Below, in pieces: positions 7,401 through 9,694 of a DNA stretch of 9,694 bases; the first letter of the stretch is position 1; each line of letters begins with the position of its first letter. Position numbers and translations under genes: made by a program. The DNA is taken from contig DKXQ01000147.1 of NCBI GenBank assembly GCA_002493085.1, forward strand, positions 1-9,694. The letters are read 5' to 3'. The notes under the pieces are model-generated. The model made no database searches. It was given only the letters and a program-made list of their open reading frames with translations, and was not told the origin of the DNA. Source of the DNA: Lachnoclostridium sp. UBA7122 (lineage in GTDB: Bacteria > Bacillota > Clostridia > Lachnospirales > Lachnospiraceae).

Positions 7401-7749
7401 CATTTGGTTCTCCATTAATTAAAACCGTGATAATATTATTATTTGTGTTATTATGGATTTCTTTAAAATAATTTATCTCCTCAATACACCATCTTGATTG
7501 TGCTGTATCTATAGAACATAAAACAATCAAAAATTCAGATTGTTCTAATGCAGATTTTATTTCATCACTTAAACTGCTATTTGCAGCTAGTTCTGTTTCA
7601 TCCCTAAATACTTTCCATGATTTACTGCCAGTATAAAATTTTTTAGGAATTTTATATTTTTCCAATTTTTTTTGCAACTTTATTGCAACTTCTTTATCAA
7701 GTTCTTTATGCCTATAACTAATAAAAGCTTTATATTTATAATTATCCAT
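4474..7749 (-). CDS. TIR domain / membrane segment / coiled coil / beta-propeller protein
   Basis: This 1091-residue protein is probably a membrane-anchored TIR signalling or defence protein. Residues 4-100 are a TIR domain: box 1 KAFISYRH (7-14), a RDETELAANSSL segment (49-60) in the BB-loop region, and SRWCIEE (85-91) matching the WCxxE motif, so the putative NADase glutamate is E91. Residues 110-186 match a linker I know from clostridial TIR proteins (INGEP, VEPLAVNIRDK, FLRIVAPLLGCGYDDLYRR). A single hydrophobic segment (about 194-215) follows RRSEKRKMQK. Next come a coiled coil (216-255), a helical block (256-310, SKIKYADGDITGAVKYLVDAF), and about 770 residues of WD40-like or PQQ-like strands such as GTIYLWDA (342-349), KIVIIDSNSGKCLKEY and SIGYFDTETGKCVKEI. 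At least ten blades can be picked out, enough for more than one propeller. The ATG at 7747-7749 follows AGGGA. Only a lone TATAAT (7794-7799) lies upstream, so co-transcription with gtrII is likely. Natural ligand unknown. Confidence 0.88.
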   Translation of the reverse strand: MDNYKYKAFISYRHKELDKEVAIKLQKKLEKYKIPKKFYTGSKSWKVFRDETELAANSSLSDEIKSALEQSEFLIVLCSIDTAQSRWCIEEINYFKEIHNNTNNNIITVLINGEPNEVFPEAIRTTVIECEDRNGNTEMQEKPVEPLAVNIRDKSDKLTLKKLNVEFLRIVAPLLGCGYDDLYRRSEKRKMQKITIAFTTLILFVIYSCIMLMQINNQKNELQTKNKELEQKTTELNTSLALVKEKTGEIEDLDLSIAVRESKIKYADGDITGAVKYLVDAFPKTYDNSKFISEAEYTLAEQMQAFNQKIFARKLTLEHSNPVSKAGYVGEGKNIITQDSTGTIYLWDAVTAECKKTFTKDDFGGCSLNLEFENKGMIENSQLNKYAKGEFRMDSNYMILGYEKEYNDELPLSGTDFYISTTKRICKFNGKTGDVIWDYKNKHNAEWHKTYFYENYIVIIYSNSKKMEILEPKRGTIIKSYNISPEARKYFSSLFTLLGCTDSHCYASIETDDVLKENLCVFEIISDKIVKPQVLNKYSQFDNCYVKDSAIIDGKFYTLFLCNNNITSIIAQISCYNDQSLEEEWSYKFKIDHKGSHTRIGKLYASDAYNYCDIIFVINGNKIVIIDSNSGKCLKEYVLNEAVVESYYSKNGYIYNITKNGMEIALLPRLLKREDNSFSMYKVHDFATNVNLCGYYNNSYITVQNNSDELYNANKAYIYSDIRNIDFHELYSDNDTIADVVINDDGNYIAYHSNSDKNIYVYNFLDGTIKKLMHYDGYTSYINFIEHDKICIMTENYIFIYDLTSMDKSFSYNTNDYIFPEDCYSSNGTSAVILDMHKAIFIRSDGNILEWKPKSSVSETSTDITNGLIEKFSLSKTGKKSVALIEYYRGIGKRLEVYDTVKGTTVILDKNINQNDKEIEIVSFAWLNDSIIAICFNNQSIGYFDTETGKCVKEISLNDIGTLPITMVSLEKDENIMLLCNNAKLYQINMEGGIMDETIDLPGFLIDNIEYASENKYFLVQNGKNCIFGCDYTQQAWVFNAETFSIRYYIDNYKGYNSANNQIIVNEYNKIGTYPLYTTEQLLHKAKLFSS

Positions 7750-7817
7750 GCATTTTATTCCCTATATTATTTTATATTAACTGATACATTTTAATTATAC
7801 AATTAAATGAATGTTCA

Positions 7818-9401
7818 CTATGAAACCTTAATTATTATATATCCATCAATATCTTTTATAGAGCCTTCTGCTGGAAATACACTCATATTTTTTACATCTT
7901 CCCGCTCTCTTATTACTGTTCCAATATCATCTGGTACAATTGTAATATTCACTCCAATATTTCTTAACATTCCCTCATATGCCAGTCTCAAACACTTTGT
8001 ATCTTCCCAGAATTCTCCATACCTTGCATATGCATTTGCCATATCCCAGAATTTCGTGGTCTCAAACAGTGGATTGCCACTTGGATGTCCGACAAATAAA
8101 TAAGTTTTATCTGCATTAAGCATCTTTTTTTCTCTTAATTCTGATATAATTTCATGTACTAAAGTTTCTGATGAATTTTTCCCTTCATACATAGTTTCCT
8201 GGTCAATAGCTACCATATAAATATTGCCATAAAGGATTATTCCAGAAAGTATTATATATAACATTGGTACATATTTACATTTTCTTGTATTTACTTTTTT
8301 TTCTGTTTTCTTTATACTAATTATAAGACATAGAAGAAGTGGCAGTAAAATTACCATTCCTGCTGTCATCTGTATCATTACACCACCGGCTTCTGTAGCC
8401 AGAAATAAACTTACATTACATGCCATTGGTAATATAGCAAATGCTACAATAATTAATAGTGCATTTTTAGGACTTTCTTTTGCTATTTTTGCTATTTTGA
8501 AAACCAGCATAATAATTATAATTGCAAAGACTATATAATAAAGTCCTATTCTTTGAAATATATTATGTTTAATGGAATTTTCAAAAAAATAATTTAGAAA
8601 AATTTTATATGTTTTAGCTATATTACTTGGAAATGATATAATCATAGCCTTTATAGAAATATTGTCTGCACCCCTGTAAGAGCTTGGACTTATATTAAGC
8701 ACTTTTAAATGAAATACCCATATAAGCCTATAGACAATACATCCTGCTGCCAGCGCAAAAAAGCTTTTTAAAGTGTAATTAAATATTTTTTTGTCATCTT
8801 CACCATCTATTATCATTTTAATGAATACAACTATAAGTATTACACAAGTACATGCCAGATCGGCCTGGTAAGCACCGAGTCCCATTGCCGTTATTAAAGC
8901 TGATACCCACCACCATAGTTTTCTTTCATATTTTTTTACCAGTACCCATGCTGCCAGTATACTTAATAAAAAACCAGTGCCAAATCCAATTGACGTATAA
9001 CGGTATGATAGATAGTTACACACTGTTGTGCTTGATAAAATAATCATTCCTGTAATATATCCTGTTTTCTTTCCAATCTGCCCAAATATATCACATATTA
9101 ATATAGTAGCAATAACTATTAAAAATAATGTTATGCATGATGTCAGTGGTTCAGAACAAATACTCATGTGTAGACGGTCTATATAAAGCAAAAGCCATCT
9201 GCCTAAAGAAAGTTCCCATGGTCCTGAACGATAAAAATTCCCACTCCACAAACCATCATAGTGGTTGGTAAGCTGGTTTGCTATAAGTACAATATATAAA
9301 AGTACTGAAAATGCAAATTGTACCATTATCATTTTTTTAATTTGACAGTACTTTTCTTGATTATTTTTTTGCCAATTTGATATCTTTTCTATTACATTCA
9401 T
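7818..9401 (-). CDS. GtrII-like polytopic membrane glucosyltransferase
   Basis: The 527-residue product resembles the GtrII family of membrane glucosyltransferases, known from serotype-converting phages, which transfer glucose from a lipid carrier to a surface polysaccharide on the outer face of the membrane. About eleven hydrophobic segments are visible (near 24-43, 88-106, 112-130, 137-156, 163-178, 183-198, 210-230, 284-301, 313-335, 339-363 and 376-396), followed by a soluble C-terminal domain (about 400-527). The loop after the first segment carries the acidic DGLWSGN (49-55) and the SLGRWLLLYIDRLH stretch (65-78), which I associate with this family. The usual partners, GtrB (lipid-linked glucose synthase) and GtrA (flippase), are not in the window. 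The start has AAAGGG seven bases upstream. TIR follows after 68 bp. The acceptor and the sugar are unknown; GtrII is a family-level call. Confidence 0.82.
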   Translation of the reverse strand: MNVIEKISNWQKNNQEKYCQIKKMIMVQFAFSVLLYIVLIANQLTNHYDGLWSGNFYRSGPWELSLGRWLLLYIDRLHMSICSEPLTSCITLFLIVIATILICDIFGQIGKKTGYITGMIILSSTTVCNYLSYRYTSIGFGTGFLLSILAAWVLVKKYERKLWWWVSALITAMGLGAYQADLACTCVILIVVFIKMIIDGEDDKKIFNYTLKSFFALAAGCIVYRLIWVFHLKVLNISPSSYRGADNISIKAMIISFPSNIAKTYKIFLNYFFENSIKHNIFQRIGLYYIVFAIIIIMLVFKIAKIAKESPKNALLIIVAFAILPMACNVSLFLATEAGGVMIQMTAGMVILLPLLLCLIISIKKTEKKVNTRKCKYVPMLYIILSGIILYGNIYMVAIDQETMYEGKNSSETLVHEIISELREKKMLNADKTYLFVGHPSGNPLFETTKFWDMANAYARYGEFWEDTKCLRLAYEGMLRNIGVNITIVPDDIGTVIREREDVKNMSVFPAEGSIKDIDGYIIIKVS

Positions 9402-9484
9402 AAATTTACCCTTTCTTTTGTTAATTTTAGATTACTTTTAATTTTGAAATTGTCAGGCAATATACTCTAAAATTACCAGTTTAC

Positions 9485-9513
9485 ATTGTATCATAATAAT
9501 CTTAAGTTGCCAA
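9485..9513 (-). promoter_or_regulatory. Sigma-A type promoter of gtrII (and probably the TIR gene)
   Basis: On the minus strand TTGGCA (9508-9513) and TACAAT (9485-9490) each match consensus at five of six positions with an ideal 17-base spacer. The predicted start near 9478 gives a leader of about 77 bases. The left arm of the 143-bp inverted-repeat segment begins ten bases upstream of the -35 box. Confidence 0.7.
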
Positions 9514-9522
9514 TATTATACA

Positions 9523-9665
9523 CAGCTTTGACGAGTAAAAATTTTTTTATTAAATTTCAAAGGGTCGTTTTATACCCTTTTTTAGGAAGTTATAAGATAG
9601 TAAACGAAAAAAATAGTATATATTTTATAATTGGAAGGTATAAATATATTTATTCGTCAAAGCTG
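9523..9665. repeat. 143-bp AT-rich segment bounded by 17-nt inverted repeats
   Basis: CAGCTTTGACGAGTAAA (9523-9539) and TTTATTCGTCAAAGCTG (9649-9665) are inverted copies matching at 16 of 17 positions, with 109 AT-rich bases between. The layout suits a small non-autonomous mobile element (MITE-like), a long imperfect hairpin, or paired protein-binding sites. The only flanking direct repeat is the dinucleotide CA, so target-site duplication is not convincing. The 293 bases from 9402 to 9694 otherwise hold the gtrII promoter and one small hairpin, and no gene I can support. Confidence 0.6.
9559..9583 (+). terminator. Terminator-like hairpin inside the inverted-repeat segment
   Basis: AAAGGGT (9559-9565) and ACCCTTT (9574-9580) form a 7-bp stem with an 8-base loop. 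On the plus strand it ends in a run of six T residues (9578-9583). No plus-strand gene leads into it, so it may instead close minus-strand transcription from beyond the window, or simply be internal structure of the repeat segment. Confidence 0.4.
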
Positions 9666-9694
9666 CAGATAAACAGGATAACCTCATAAAATAA

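Noticed and set aside
7790..7807. TTTAATT/AATTAAA inverted repeat between gtrII and the TIR gene as a terminator.
   Set aside because: The stem is only A-T pairs and too weak; no T-run follows, so read-through into the TIR gene is more likely.
9486..9689. A 67-codon plus-strand open frame in the last stretch.
   Set aside because: It is low-complexity, lacks a ribosome binding site and runs through both arms of the inverted repeat and the gtrII promoter.
9650..9694. Possible C-terminal end of a minus-strand gene entering from beyond the window (open to a TAA at 9650-9652).
   Set aside because: Only 14 codons are visible with no recognisable motif; the stop falls within the right inverted repeat, so chance is as likely.
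1..9694. CRISPR arrays, tRNA or rRNA genes, and transposase genes.
   Set aside because: No regularly spaced direct repeats, no cloverleaf-like sequences and no transposase motifs were seen on either strand.

Overview
The window looks like chromosomal DNA from a low-GC Gram-positive anaerobe of the class Clostridia, most likely a Lachnospiraceae member. The grounds are the ffh-rpsP gene order, strong AAGGAGG ribosome binding sites, an anti-sigma factor of the Firmicutes sigma-factor-regulator type, and a TIR/membrane-segment/beta-propeller protein of a kind I associate with this family. The family assignment is inference from protein style, not a database result. Every gene I accept lies on the minus strand, so transcription runs from high to low coordinates.

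Housekeeping end (1-1964): rpsP (ribosomal protein S16) and ffh (signal recognition particle GTPase) form the start of the conserved ffh-rpsP-(KH protein)-rimM-trmD-rplS operon, whose later genes lie beyond base 1. A near-consensus vegetative promoter (1916-1944) drives ffh through a leader of about 220 nt. The leader is full of inverted repeats, some mutually exclusive, and is the least explained RNA-level feature here.

Regulatory cassette (1965-3888): an ECF sigma factor overlaps by 11 nt a membrane-anchored anti-sigma factor of the YhdL-like kind. A candidate ECF-type promoter (TGTAAC followed by a T-tract) precedes the sigma gene, suggesting autoregulation. A rho-independent terminator separates this cassette from the gene before it.

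Accessory part (3889-9694): this holds a small unrecognised soluble protein with its own candidate promoter, a 1091-residue TIR protein, and a GtrII-like polytopic membrane glycosyltransferase, followed by about 290 bp of non-coding DNA. In that last stretch lie a good promoter for gtrII and a 143-bp AT-rich segment bounded by 17-nt inverted repeats. The TIR and GtrII genes are much richer in A+T than ffh. GtrII and TIR are 68 bp apart and may be co-transcribed.

Biological reading: the cassette combines envelope-stress style signalling (sigma/anti-sigma) with envelope glycan modification (GtrII) and a membrane-anchored TIR protein that keeps the putative NADase glutamate. Whether these act as one system cannot be decided from the sequence. 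The TIR protein and the structured ffh leader are the two features most worth following.
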